From Nostoc sp. NMS2 (GTDB lineage Bacteria; Cyanobacteriota; Cyanobacteriia; Cyanobacteriales; Nostocaceae): 64,000 nt of DNA. The position numbers were made by a program, and so were the translations under genes. Below the pieces are notes generated by a model, which had not been told where the DNA came from, made no database searches, and saw only the letters and a list, made by a program, of their open reading frames with translations. Location: assembly GCF_017115105.1 (NCBI RefSeq), contig NZ_JABXKH010000048.1:62001-126000 (forward strand). Reading direction: 5' to 3'. Positions 49,801 through 58,682 of this stretch are shown in pieces. Each line of letters begins with the position of its first letter. Within the stretch, counting starts at the first letter, position 1.

Positions 49801-51015
49801 ATGAAGATATTGGTGCTGAATGCCGGATCGAGTACCCAAAAAAGTTGTCTGTATGAAATTGCAGACGAGGCTTTCTCCACCCAAGCAGCCCAACCCCTTT
49901 GGGAAGGAAAAATCAACTGGACTCAAGATCGCGGTGTGGCAGAAATTGAGGTGAAAACCGCTACGAGTGCAATGCAAGAATCAATTTCTGATGATTCTCC
50001 ACAGGCACACCTCACCTATATGCTTCATACACTTAGTGATGGTGCTACCAAAGTAATTGATCGGTTGTCAGATATCGATGTGGTAGGGCATCGGATAGTA
50101 CATGGTGGACAGGATTATCGAGATAGTGTGGTAATTACGGAGGATGTTAAAAAGGCGATCGCTCGTCTATCTAACCTCGCTCCAGCACATAATCCAGTTG
50201 CTTTGGAAGGCATAGAAGCAATTGAAAAAATCTCAAAAGATGTCACTCAAGTAGCAGTCTTTGATACCGGATTTCATGCCACTTTACCTGATGCCGCAGC
50301 AATCTATCCCGGCCCATATCAGTGGGTAGAGCAAGGTATCCGTCGCTATGGGTTTCATGGTATTAGTCATCAATACTGTTCTCAACGTGCCGCCCAAATC
50401 CTCGGTCGAGATGTTCCACCTGAGCGGTTAATTACCTGTCATCTTGGCAATGGTTGCTCTTTGGCGGCGATTAAAAACGGCCGCAGTATTGATACCACAA
50501 TGGGATTCACGCCTGTAGAAGGATTGATGATGGGTAGTCGTTCTGGTTCAGTCGATCCGGGGATTCTGATTTATCTGTTGCGGTACTGCGATTATTCCGT
50601 CGAAAAGTTGGATGATATCTTAAATAAAGCTTCTGGGTTAAAGGGTATTTCGGGTGTATCTAGCGATATGCGGGAAGTGAGAGAAGCAATAGCTCAAGGT
50701 AATTCTCGCGCTCAACTGGCGTGGGATATCTACGTACATCGTCTACGTTCTGGTATCGGTGCAATGCTTACCAGTTTGGGCGGATTAGATGCTTTGGTGT
50801 TTACAGCAGGTGTAGGTGAACACTCTGCGGAAATTCGCCAAGCCGCCTGTGAAGCCTTTGGTTTTTTGGGATTGAAACTCGATCTTGAGAAAAATCAGCA
50901 AGAACCTGTTGATGAAGATATTGCAACAACTGATTCAGCAGTGCGGGTATTAGTGATTCATACTCAAGAAGATTGGGCGATCGCTAGTCAGTGTTGGCAA
51001 CTTTTGCAAAAATAA
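49801..51015 (+). CDS. ackA: Acetate kinase
   Basis: Acetate kinase interconverts acetyl phosphate and acetate with ATP synthesis. The 404-residue protein starts KILVLNAGSSTQKSCLYEI, has DVVGHRIVHGGQDYRDSV and AVFDTGFHATLP (substrate region), HLGNGCSLAAIKNGRSIDTTMGFTPVEGLMMGSRSGSVDPGI, and VFTAGVGEHSAEIRQ (nucleotide site). The family start is the ATG at 49801. A near-perfect ribosome site (AAAGGAGGTGA, 49773-49783) is about 18 bases from it, better placed for the out-of-frame ATG at 49791. An upstream in-frame start at 49780/49783 is also possible. Confidence 0.95.
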   Translation: MKILVLNAGSSTQKSCLYEIADEAFSTQAAQPLWEGKINWTQDRGVAEIEVKTATSAMQESISDDSPQAHLTYMLHTLSDGATKVIDRLSDIDVVGHRIVHGGQDYRDSVVITEDVKKAIARLSNLAPAHNPVALEGIEAIEKISKDVTQVAVFDTGFHATLPDAAAIYPGPYQWVEQGIRRYGFHGISHQYCSQRAAQILGRDVPPERLITCHLGNGCSLAAIKNGRSIDTTMGFTPVEGLMMGSRSGSVDPGILIYLLRYCDYSVEKLDDILNKASGLKGISGVSSDMREVREAIAQGNSRAQLAWDIYVHRLRSGIGAMLTSLGGLDALVFTAGVGEHSAEIRQAACEAFGFLGLKLDLEKNQQEPVDEDIATTDSAVRVLVIHTQEDWAIASQCWQLLQK

Positions 51016-51024
51016 AAGTAGAAT

Positions 51025-51999
51025 CTACTTAAAAAATTTAAAAATAGTTCTAACGACAGAAACTAACATAAAGATAATTTTCCAAGCTCGTGGCCTGATA
51101 AAGCTTAAAATGAAATCTGCAAGTTTTGGGGCAATAAGTGATAACAATGGCAATAATAAAGACTTAGCATCACTAAAGTTACTAATAGCACTAACAGTAA
51201 CACTAGGGATGAAACAAATCATCATCCATGCAAACCAATTTATTAATTTAGAATCGATAGAAGTACGTCTTTGAAGTTGATTTACAAGTACATACCGAGT
51301 AGTAGCAAATAATATAGCGAAGCCTATCCAAGCAAATATCGATAATATTCCATTTGCTGGATATAAACTATAGGCTACAAAAGCAGCCGGAAACAGTGAA
51401 GCTATCTCCCAAATTAGCAGATTTAGTTTAGCCTGAAAGCAACTTAGTATTTGTTCAGTCAGCCAATAATGAGCAGAGATAATTGTTGAACAGTTGGGAT
51501 TTTGCATAAAATCCAACTTGATTTTATGGAATATATCACCATGAAGGAGGATAGTGCTTTGCAAAATGATGTCTTTCTCTTCATAAGTATCTGATGCTGA
51601 TTCAGGCTGCTCATAGTAAGAATTAAAGGTAAGCCCAGACTGTAAGCTTGTTTTGCCTCGTGCAGTTTTATTCAGAAGAGATTTTATAATATTGACTATC
51701 ACAGTAACATAGAAAAAATTACTCACCTGTTTTTCAGTAATTTCTTTTGTTTCTCCAAACACCACATTATTACTAAAACAGGCATAATACCACAGAGTAA
51801 TTATCAGCTTTGGCGGAATATACAGAGAAATACCAGTTTTTTGTGCTTGCTGAATCTGTTCTACAATAGTATCATTTAGGTAAAAACTACACTGCGATCG
51901 TTCAAGCTTAAGTTCAAAGCGATCGCCTTGAGGAACTTGTAGAAATAGAGAGAGTATAACATCAGCTTGATTGTCTGTTTTTGTTATGTTGGCGTTCAT
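51025..51999 (-). CDS. Hypothetical membrane protein
   Basis: The 324-residue protein has a soluble N-terminal part of about 185 residues and a C-terminal membrane part with four or more hydrophobic segments (IASLFPAAFVAYSLYP, LSIFAWIGFAILFATTRYV, WFAWMMICFIPSVTVSAIS, and a final PRAWKIIFMLVSVVRTIFKFF). I recognise no family. The ATG at 51997-51999 lies two bases beyond the stop of the 85-residue gene upstream, so the two are coupled. It is convergent with ackA. Confidence 0.65.
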   Translation of the reverse strand: MNANITKTDNQADVILSLFLQVPQGDRFELKLERSQCSFYLNDTIVEQIQQAQKTGISLYIPPKLIITLWYYACFSNNVVFGETKEITEKQVSNFFYVTVIVNIIKSLLNKTARGKTSLQSGLTFNSYYEQPESASDTYEEKDIILQSTILLHGDIFHKIKLDFMQNPNCSTIISAHYWLTEQILSCFQAKLNLLIWEIASLFPAAFVAYSLYPANGILSIFAWIGFAILFATTRYVLVNQLQRRTSIDSKLINWFAWMMICFIPSVTVSAISNFSDAKSLLLPLLSLIAPKLADFILSFIRPRAWKIIFMLVSVVRTIFKFFK

Positions 52000-52001
52000 T
52001 A

Positions 52002-52259
52002 TCAAGATAAATTTGCGATACCCTGTACCAAACTAATCAAAAAACTAAATGTTCCACGCCACTGCTTTTCTCCAGAGATAACTCCTTGATTATGTGTATT
52101 AATGATTAGATTTTTAGCGTCTTCAGATAAACTAAATAGTTCTTTATGGTAACGAGTAATAATATCTCCATCTAACTGCATGACAGTTTGAGCAAAAATA
52201 ATATCAGTTTTGATACTTGTCACGTTACCACCATCAAGTGCAGCTTTTAATTCATACAT
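52002..52259 (-). CDS. Small hypothetical protein coupled to a membrane protein
   Basis: This 85-residue soluble protein (MYELKAALDGGNVTSIKTDI... GEKQWRGTFSFLISLVQGIANLS) has no family I know. It ends two bases before the start of the 324-residue membrane protein on the same strand. The close spacing suggests a two-gene unit. Upstream is a 350-base spacer with a stable hairpin. Confidence 0.55.
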   Translation of the reverse strand: MYELKAALDGGNVTSIKTDIIFAQTVMQLDGDIITRYHKELFSLSEDAKNLIINTHNQGVISGEKQWRGTFSFLISLVQGIANLS

Positions 52260-52609
52260 TTTACGTAGGGTACGAACAAATCTGACTTTTCACGCTATCT
52301 GGAAAAGTCAGAGGATGTTTTGATCCCTTATGAAAAACTTTTAACGCGTTCAATGAATAGAGAAGATACAGAATTAGGATTTTATTATTCCTTGTCACCT
52401 AAATAATTTACCGAAAGACAGGCTTTTTCGCCGTCTTTCAGTAAACACGCTATCGCTCATCCAAGGCGAACGGCAGCACTTGATTGTATTACTACTTGTG
52501 AGCCAGTGTATGATTTTAGGCAGGGAGAAATTCGGTTGAGGAAGATACCAAAAGCGATCGCAATATCTTAACAATTTATCTACATTACTATTTTTTACTA
52601 CTCCAAGGT
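52260..52609. other. Spacer with a stable hairpin
   Basis: No gene is evident. At 52413-52439 GAAAGACAGGC pairs with GCCGTCTTTC around a T-rich loop, giving a stem of about ten pairs with one bulge. It could be a terminator for an upstream plus-strand transcript or a palindromic repeat. GC-richer repeat debris (ATCCAAGGCGAACGGC) lies nearby. Confidence 0.45.
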
Positions 52610-53725
52610 TTATTTAGAATCACCTGCTACTTCTTCAACCCCATATTCCCGCTCTATCAAACCCAACAATTTCTCTTCCACAGCAGTTAAATAAGGACAA
52701 TTCACCTTCCCCAATAACTGCAACAGACTTTTGACTGTCTCCTCTAGCGAATCGGAATAAACCCAATTAATGCGATCGCATATCACCCGCATCTGCTGAC
52801 ACTCGGCAGGCAGGTAATTGTAAGATTTGAGGTGCTGCAAAGCAACGGTGTACTCCCCATCCCAGCTTTTGACAGTGCAACTAAAATCATTCACTCTTAT
52901 GACTATCCCCCAGCAGCCACCCTTACCTCTGAGTTCTGGGTTCTCTTTTGCAAGGATTTGGCAGACTTCACCAATTTGGTACGTATTGGGTACTTGGGTT
53001 CTCTCTATGATGCGTTGCACCACATCTTTGACGATTCTACCAGTAGGCACTTTCCCACCAGCCATCGGTGAGAGGTTAAGAGAATCTTACTTTTGTCAAT
53101 TAGAAATTATGCTGAAAATTTGGGAAAAAGGGAGGTATGAACTTAACTCTTGTACTGAACTGATAGGTCAAAAATGAATGATGCCTATTAAGATGACGCG
53201 ATCGCCTGCTCAAAAATTCTGTTTCTAACCCCGATTTTTTGCAATATTTTAAGTACTATTGCTTATTGACAAATGTTATCCGATCTTAACCTCTCACGAA
53301 TGCCCACCAGCAAGTTCTACTGCCGTTAGCCACACTTCTTGCTGTTCCTGGGGTTCGAGCTTGGTCATGGGTCGAAATTGGCGCTCACTCGTGGGCAGAA
53401 TTTGTGATCCATTGGTTGTCAAATTCTCATTTGCCACATTTTGACAACCAATGGTTGTCAAATTTTCGTAAACACCAGCTGCGGCAATCAAATAATTTGA
53501 TTGTTGCCGACTATGCCCAAAGCGATCGCGGCAATAATCTTCAAAGGTTTTGTGTGTGGAGCGATACAGCCTGCGATCGCGCAGTTCCATCAGCGCCTTC
53601 CCCGCCTCAAAAAACGCTCTTTCCACACGCCGCTCTAGGTGAAGGCGATCGCTTTGCTCCTCTTGGGTCAACTCTGTGATTTTTATTTGGGGGTCATACT
53701 TTAAACTGCTGGAATTGTTTTGCAA
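52610..53725 (-). pseudogene. Uncharacterised cyanobacterial gene split by a MITE
   Basis: Two frames on the minus strand, 53294-53725 (143 codons) and 52610-53065 (151 codons), form one gene interrupted at 53063-53302. The upstream part reads EEQSDRLHLERRVERAFFEAGKALMELRDRRLYRSTHKTFEDYCRDRFGHSRQQSNYLIAA and ends in AVELAGG. The downstream part resumes AGGKVPTGRIVKDVVQRI. Removing the element and one copy of the 9-bp duplication restores a continuous protein of about 290 residues. The first half resembles helix-turn-helix proteins of cyanobacterial chromosomes and plasmids; the function is unknown. The start is a TTG at 53725 if the frame is as read. Confidence 0.8.
53063..53302. mobile_element. 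240-bp MITE with 9-bp target duplication
   Basis: The left end CATCGGTGAGAGGTTAAGA and the inverted right end CATTCGTGAGAGGTTAAGA match at 17 of 19 positions. The element is flanked by CCCACCAGC on both sides (53054-53062 and 53303-53311), a 9-bp duplication of target codons for AGG. On the coding strand, one end contributes CAT TCG TGA (a stop) to the upstream gene half, and the other end contributes the ATG that opens the downstream half. It has no coding capacity. Confidence 0.88.
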
Positions 53726-53960
53726 TATACATTTTGGCAGTTTTTGACCCCTATTTCTTCAAACTTCGTGAGAAATTCGGGTTAAGTTACTAAAGTACTT
53801 TGTAGTAACTTTGTGGGCGTTTTTATCTTTCGCTTATTTCCCCTGAATTTAGCAAAGCGCATTCGGGGGCTTTACGCATCACCCATCGTAAAGCTATTTG
53901 CTTCGATCAAGGATAAAAATGATAAAGGCTGACTCAGTCAGAATTCAGGAGCCAGAATAA

Positions 53961-54393
53961 ATGAGACAACAAGCCTTGCACATTCCAAGATTTGATAGTT
54001 TGGCAAAAAGCACACCAGTTTGTTTTATTGGTATATCAATTTACTGGTCAATTTACTAAATCGGAAATATATGGACTTACTTCCCAATTTAGACGAGCAG
54101 CAATCTCTATTGCAGCAAATATAGCTGTTCGCGGAGCGTCCCGTAGGGAGGGTTTTAAGAAAAAGGGAGCAACAGACAAAGTACGGTTTATGAACATTGC
54201 ACAAGGCTCTGTAGAGGAATGCCGCTACTATTTAATTCTTTCAAAAGACCTTGACTATGGTGAGGCAGCGCGGTCTTGGGGGTTTCCCCCATGAGCGACT
54301 GCCGGTGACACATCAGGATTAATGCTTCAACTTGAGGAGGTTAGTAAATTACTAACAAGCTATGCTAATTCCATTCTGAATTCTGACTCCTGA
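53961..54393 (+). pseudogene. Four-helix-bundle protein (rRNA intervening-sequence type) broken by short insertions
   Basis: The protein reads DLIVWQKAHQFVLLVYQFTGQFTKSEIYGLTSQFRRAAISIAANIA, the start of the four-helix-bundle/23S-intervening-sequence family. Then VRGASRR interrupts the conserved IAEGF, from a 21-base insertion at 54128-54148. EECRYYLILSKDLDYG is followed by a 40-base palindromic insertion (54264-54303), flanked by GGTGA on each side, that brings an in-frame TGA. Beyond it the natural tail continues (DTSGLMLQLEEVSKLLTSYANS) to the stop at 54391-54393. The likely ATG at 53961 is in another frame, indicating an extra frameshift near the start. Confidence 0.8.
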
Positions 54394-54768
54394 CTCCTGA
54401 ATTCTTACGATGATGCCATCACTGCTAAGGTTTGCAAAAATATGCTCACGTACAACTAACGTGAACATATTCCGTTGTACTTCGTACCAATTGCTAATTA
54501 TTTTTTCAGACCGCATAAACTTCAATCTAATAAAAGCTTGAAGTGAACAAAATATGTAGGGCGAACGCATCTAAATATTAAAGATCGATAATCAAGGTGG
54601 AATTCCCCAACACTCTACCACACAGTACTTCAGAGAATTAGGCATGAAATTGAATAAGAATGATAATCGTTGTAGGGGAGTTTGTGGCAGCCGACGGCTG
54701 CCAAGCAATACGGGTTCGTTTTTGTAGTAAATTCGATAGTGCGTTAAACAAAAAGAACCAGATTATAG
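54394..54768. other. Spacer before the ISAs1-type transposase
   Basis: No gene is supported in these 375 bases. A perfect small palindrome, GGCAGCC-GAC-GGCTGCC, lies near 54685-54701. TAGTGCGTTAAAC at about 54737 may be the left end of the following insertion sequence, but no matching right end was found. Confidence 0.35.
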
Positions 54769-55908
54769 TTGAATGAAGCGATCTTGCCAAAAATCACAAT
54801 TGCTGACTACTTTAGTGTCATAGAAGATCCACGCATAGATCGTACCAAACGACACAATTTAATTGATATCATGACCATTGCCGTATGTGCGGTTATTTGT
54901 GGAGCAGATGGTTGGGTAGGAATAGAGACTTATGGTTGTGCGAAGTATGAGTGGTTACAAACATTTTTAGAGTTGCCAAATGGCATTCCATCTCATGATA
55001 CTTTTGCGCGAGTATTTGCACAAGTAAATCCCCAACAGTTTCAATTATGTTTTCTTGATTGGATAAAATCAATACATCAGATAACCGAGGGTGAAGTAGT
55101 AGCAATTGATGGAAAGACCTGACGTGGTTCTGATGATAAAAGCAGTGAACAAAGCGCAATTCAAATGGTAAGCGCCTGGGCAACTACAAATAGATTGGTG
55201 TTGGGACAAGTGAAGGTGGATGAAAAATCGAATGAAATTACAGCAATTCCAGAATTATTAAAGGTCTTAGAACTGTCTGGATGTATTGTGACAATTGATG
55301 CAATTGGCTGCCAGAAAGAAATCGTGAAATTAATCACACAGCAAGATGCAGATTATGTAATTACGTTAAAAAAGAATCAGGGAAATCTTTATGATGAGGT
55401 AGAAAAACTATTTAAGTCAGGGATAAATACAGGTTTTGAGGGGATTGAACATAGTACATATAAAACAGATGAAATAGGGCATGGTCGTCATGAAATCCGC
55501 CACTATGTGATGTTATCTCAAATTCAGTCTCGGCTTAATCCAGATTCAGTTTGGTCAAACTTTAATAGTGTTGGGATGGTAGAATCCGTCCGTTCATTAA
55601 ATGGTGAAACAACGGTTGAAACCCATTATTTTATCAGTAGCCTTGAGTCAAATGCTAAACAGTTTGGTAATTCTATTCGCAGTCATTGGGGAATTGAGAA
55701 TTCATTACATTGGATATTAGATGTCGCCTTGAGGGAAGATGACTGTCGCATTAGAAAAGATAATGCTCCACAGAATTTTGCAATCCTCAGACATATTGCA
55801 GTCAATCTTTTAGGTAAAGAGAAGCGTGTCAAACGTGGAATAAAAAATAAACAGTTTCTCGCTGGGTTGGATAACAATTATTTATCAAGAGTTTTCGGGT
55901 TAGCATAA
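54769..55908 (+). mobile_element. ISAs1-family transposase with an internal stop
   Basis: The frame starts MNEAILPKITIADYFSVIEDPRIDRTKRHNLIDIMTIAVCAVICGADGWVGIETYG and continues to SRVFGLA, about 380 codons with the ISAs1 DDE fold: VVAIDGKT, TIDAIGCQKEI, and ENSLHWILDVALREDDCRIRKDNAPQNFAILR. At 55120-55122 a TGA interrupts VAIDGKT-stop-RGSDD, where the family has DGKTLRGS. Everything else is in frame, so a single base change has inactivated it. Terminal repeats were not established. Confidence 0.9.
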
Positions 55909-56180
55909 ACTAAATATATCAGAAATTAAATTTAAATCTTTAAGGAAAATCTCACTTTTCTTTGAGATAAACATACTTTTATAAACTCGAATTTTGAGTT
56001 GTTTTAGGATCAATAAATAATTATTCAGCTTCAAATAAGCTAATTCATGTTTTCAGCGATAATCCATTTGTTTTATTTATCATCTTCTCGATTTTTACAA
56101 CTGTCTATGTCATTTTGAAATCTCTCTTAGTTTTTATTAGGAAATAAGATGCGTTTTCCCTACATTGCTCCCCTACCCTA
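55909..56180. other. Non-coding junction between the IS and the acquired region
   Basis: AT-rich sequence with no gene. It is the boundary between the transposase and the 5'-truncated transporter, so it probably includes the lost right end of the insertion sequence and the breakpoint that removed the transporter start. Confidence 0.4.
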
Positions 56181-56987
56181 GTTGCCGATTACTATAGCGG
56201 CCCCAACCGTGCGGCGTTTATGGGTCTACAGTCCGGATTTATGGGACTGGGTGGCGTGTTGTTTTTGACCTTAGGCGGCATCCTCGCGCAACAAAGTTGG
56301 CATTATCCCTTTGGAATTTATCTGTTTGCATGGCTGATTGCGCCGCTAATTATTCTGTTTATTGTCGAACCCCCTGCGGTGCAGCCAACATCGTCTGAAC
56401 GAGCCTCAGATGATGCCAAGATGGTGATCCAATCTATCCCGATCGGGGTCATGGTCGTCGCGTATGGATTGACGACGCTCAGTCAAATTGCGTTTTATCT
56501 AATTCCGGTTCAGATGCCTTTTTTCCTCAAGAATTTGGTAGCGGCCGTACCTTCTCAAACTGGGATGGCGATCGCCTCAGTCAACTATGACAACATAAAA
56601 CAGCGCATTGAGTTTGTCACTTTTCTGCCTTTAGTTTTTGGGCTAATGGGTATTGGCTATTTACTAATTGGTCAGTCATCAAACTGGGCACAAGTATTAA
56701 CTGGACTAGCTCTTTGTGGAATGGGGGTAGGACTTTTAATGCCCAATATGTCGATTTGGCTAATGACCACTGTACCTGAAGCAATTAGGGATCGGGCGTT
56801 GGGGGGGCTTTCCACCGCGATATTTTTGGGACAGTTTTTGTCACCGATCGTCACCCAGCCATTTACTAAAACTCTGGGCTTAGGCACAGTCTACGCGATC
56901 ACTGGAGGCATCTTAGTCGTTATTGCCTTGGGTTTCGCAGTGTCTAAGACCCAAATGCTGACTTTGACCCGTGTTCGCACTATCTAA
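56181..56987 (+). pseudogene. 5'-truncated MFS transporter
   Basis: In frame from VADYYSGPNRAAFMGLQSGFMGLGGVLFLTLGGILA to the C terminus, this fragment of about 268 codons has the last seven or so membrane helices of a major-facilitator transporter. The first third of the protein is missing. In the middle, MAIASVNYDNIKQRIEFVTF looks shortened compared with the family, where a helix of about 12-15 residues would precede QRI. I regard it as non-functional. It is likely a former partner of the MarR-type regulator that follows by 22 bases. Confidence 0.75.
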
Positions 56988-57009
56988 ATAATAAGCGGGA
57001 AACAAGAAC

Positions 57010-57474
57010 GTGCCTTTTTACCATAGTCAGAAAACGCCCGCGTCCAATGCTGTAACTGATCTAATCCGCGCCGTACTGCGGATGAACGCCACGGTGCAGA
57101 AGTCAGGAACACGCCTCATGCGGGGTACAGGCATCACCAATGCAAGGTGGCAAACGCTGAGTGAGTTATGCGCCCTTGAAAAACCAGTCACCGTCAGCGA
57201 ACTGGCGCGGTATATGGGCTTAACGCGGCAGGCCGTTCAACGACTCGCTGACGACATGGTAAGTGACGGACTACTTGAGTTTGCCGCCAATTCCGGCAAC
57301 GCCCGATCGATGCACCTGCTCCTCACAGAAGCAGGCAAGTCAGCGTATGACGACGCCTTGGAGCGTGAATGGCAGTGGACAAATGCGATCGCCGAAGACT
57401 TTGACGCGGAACAAATCACTCATTCTGTCGCACTTCTAGGCGCGATTACGCAGAAAATGCAAACCGATAGTTGA
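57010..57474 (+). CDS. MarR-family transcriptional regulator
   Basis: The 154-residue protein has the winged helix-turn-helix of the MarR family: NARWQTLSELCALEKPVTVSELARYMGLTRQAVQRLADDMVSDGLLEFAAN followed by SMHLLLTEAGKSAYDDAL. It would bind as a dimer near its own promoter and control a nearby transporter or enzyme gene. It starts at a GTG at 57010 following AAGAACGTG; another start may exist. The adjacent transporter and NmrA-type genes are both broken, so its target module has decayed. Confidence 0.88.
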   Translation: MPFYHSQKTPASNAVTDLIRAVLRMNATVQKSGTRLMRGTGITNARWQTLSELCALEKPVTVSELARYMGLTRQAVQRLADDMVSDGLLEFAANSGNARSMHLLLTEAGKSAYDDALEREWQWTNAIAEDFDAEQITHSVALLGAITQKMQTDS

Positions 57475-57532
57475 CGATATACAGTCAATATCTTCAGGCG
57501 CAGAACAGAATTCAAACAAAAAAGGAGAAATT

Positions 57533-57848
57533 ATGATCTTGATCACAGGAGCCACCGGACAGTTGGGGACAACAGTCGTCAACAATCTACTCGAAATTTG
57601 ACGATGTTGCGGCTACCCTTTCCGACTTATCAGGTAAAAAAGTCGGTTATACTCCTGCTGAGAAATCAGCATTTGAGACGCAAATGAAAGAACGTGGAAC
57701 ACCGGACGCGATGATTCAAAAGGTCGTGGGTTTTCTAACGGATATTAAGAACGGGCAGGAAGAAGAGATTAGCCCCGATCTGGAAAACCTGCTGGGGCGA
57801 CAGCCTACATCACTGAAAGAGGGGTTGAAAGTTCTTTTCAATTTATAG
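57533..57848 (+). pseudogene. NmrA-type oxidoreductase with a large internal deletion
   Basis: An ATG with AGGAGA upstream opens MILITGATGQLGTTVVNNLL, the NAD(P)-binding start of an NmrA/SDR protein, and meets a stop six codons on. In another frame the sequence continues FDDVAATLSDLSGKKVGYTPAEKSAFETQMKERG to FNL at 57848, which is the C-terminal part of the same family. About 170 residues between are missing. It is a deletion remnant. Confidence 0.85.
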
Positions 57849-57991
57849 AACCCATTTGACATCTACCCAAATCCGGATTTCAGAAAGGTTTTTGGCGATC
57901 GCGGGGTTTGTAGGGGCGAAGCATTTGCAGCAATAATATCGCTGATTGCCTAGTTCGGTGGCTTGCGCGCGGTGTTGTATGCTGAATTAAT

Positions 57992-58375
57992 ATGCCAAAT
58001 CAACCTGCACCAGAAATCGAGCTGCTACGCGCAGCGTATGCGGACTTCAACGCGCGCGACATTGATGCCGCCATCGCCCTCATGACTCCCGACGTGGTCT
58101 GGCCGAAGGCGTTCAAAGGCGGTTTTGCCCGTGGGCCTGAGGAAGTCCGCGCTTACTGGACAGAGCAGTGGAGCGAGATCAATCCACACGTCGAGCCGAT
58201 TGCCTTTTACCCGGAGGACGCTGGGCAGGTCTTGGTCGAGGTGCATCAGGTCGTGCGCGATCTGGCTGGAGCCGTGCTTGCCGATGAACACGTTGGCCAC
58301 CGTTTCACCATTGAGCATGGCTTGATTCAAGCGATGGAAGTCTGCCCACTTCCATCGTCTGGACTCAGTGCCTAA
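57992..58375 (+). CDS. NTF2/SnoaL-like protein
   Basis: This 127-residue protein has the NTF2-like cone fold of the SnoaL type: EIELLRAAYADFNARDIDAAIALMTPDVVWPKAFKGGFARGPEEVRAYWTEQW followed by FTIEHGLIQAMEV. Members bind small hydrophobic molecules or act as isomerases and hydrolases; this one has no assigned substrate. GC content and codon choice (GAC, GCG, CGC rich) differ from the AT-rich neighbours, indicating transfer. An attC-like site lies 121 bases after its stop in cassette orientation. Confidence 0.85.
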   Translation: MPNQPAPEIELLRAAYADFNARDIDAAIALMTPDVVWPKAFKGGFARGPEEVRAYWTEQWSEINPHVEPIAFYPEDAGQVLVEVHQVVRDLAGAVLADEHVGHRFTIEHGLIQAMEVCPLPSSGLSA

Positions 58376-58495
58376 CCATGCGCTGTGGTCACAAATATTA
58401 CAGCCGTTGGTGATTTTGCTTTTGTTTCAACTGATGTGCCTTTAGAAGCCATCTTCTGTTAGAACAAGCATTGCCGCCCTACCATTAGACAAGCC

Positions 58496-58583
58496 GCCGA
58501 ACAAGGCGCTGCACTCGACCGCCTACAGCCTACGATCGTTCCTCGCTCCGGCTTCCGGCGACGGCTGAGCTTGATTGTTATGC
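58496..58583 (+). other. attC-like integron recombination site A
   Basis: The 88-base element starts with the outer core GCCGAAC and ends with GTTATGC. The arms pair imperfectly: AACAA, GCT(G)CA and CG/GCC on the left answer AACAATC, AAGCTCAGCCG and GCC in the reversed right arm. A G in GCTGCA stays unpaired as an extrahelical base. The right arm GGCTGAGCTTGATTGTTATG resembles many integron attC ends. It follows an NTF2-like gene in cassette order. Confidence 0.7.
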
Positions 58584-58682
58584 AGCTTAGATTGTTGGTT
58601 AGGGCAGCGATTTGAAGTTGTCTTTGGGGTAACTAATCTTTAAAGTAGTGTGGAGTTTAAGCAACTATTTAGAGGAGGCTCA

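Noticed and set aside
53340-53370. GGGGTTCGAGCTTGG as a possible tRNA T loop
   Set aside because: It lies within the coding sequence of the split gene, and no acceptor or anticodon stem surrounds it.
54352-54570. 72-codon minus-strand frame between the four-helix-bundle gene and the transposase
   Set aside because: It overlaps the natural end of the four-helix-bundle gene in antisense and reads like chance sequence.
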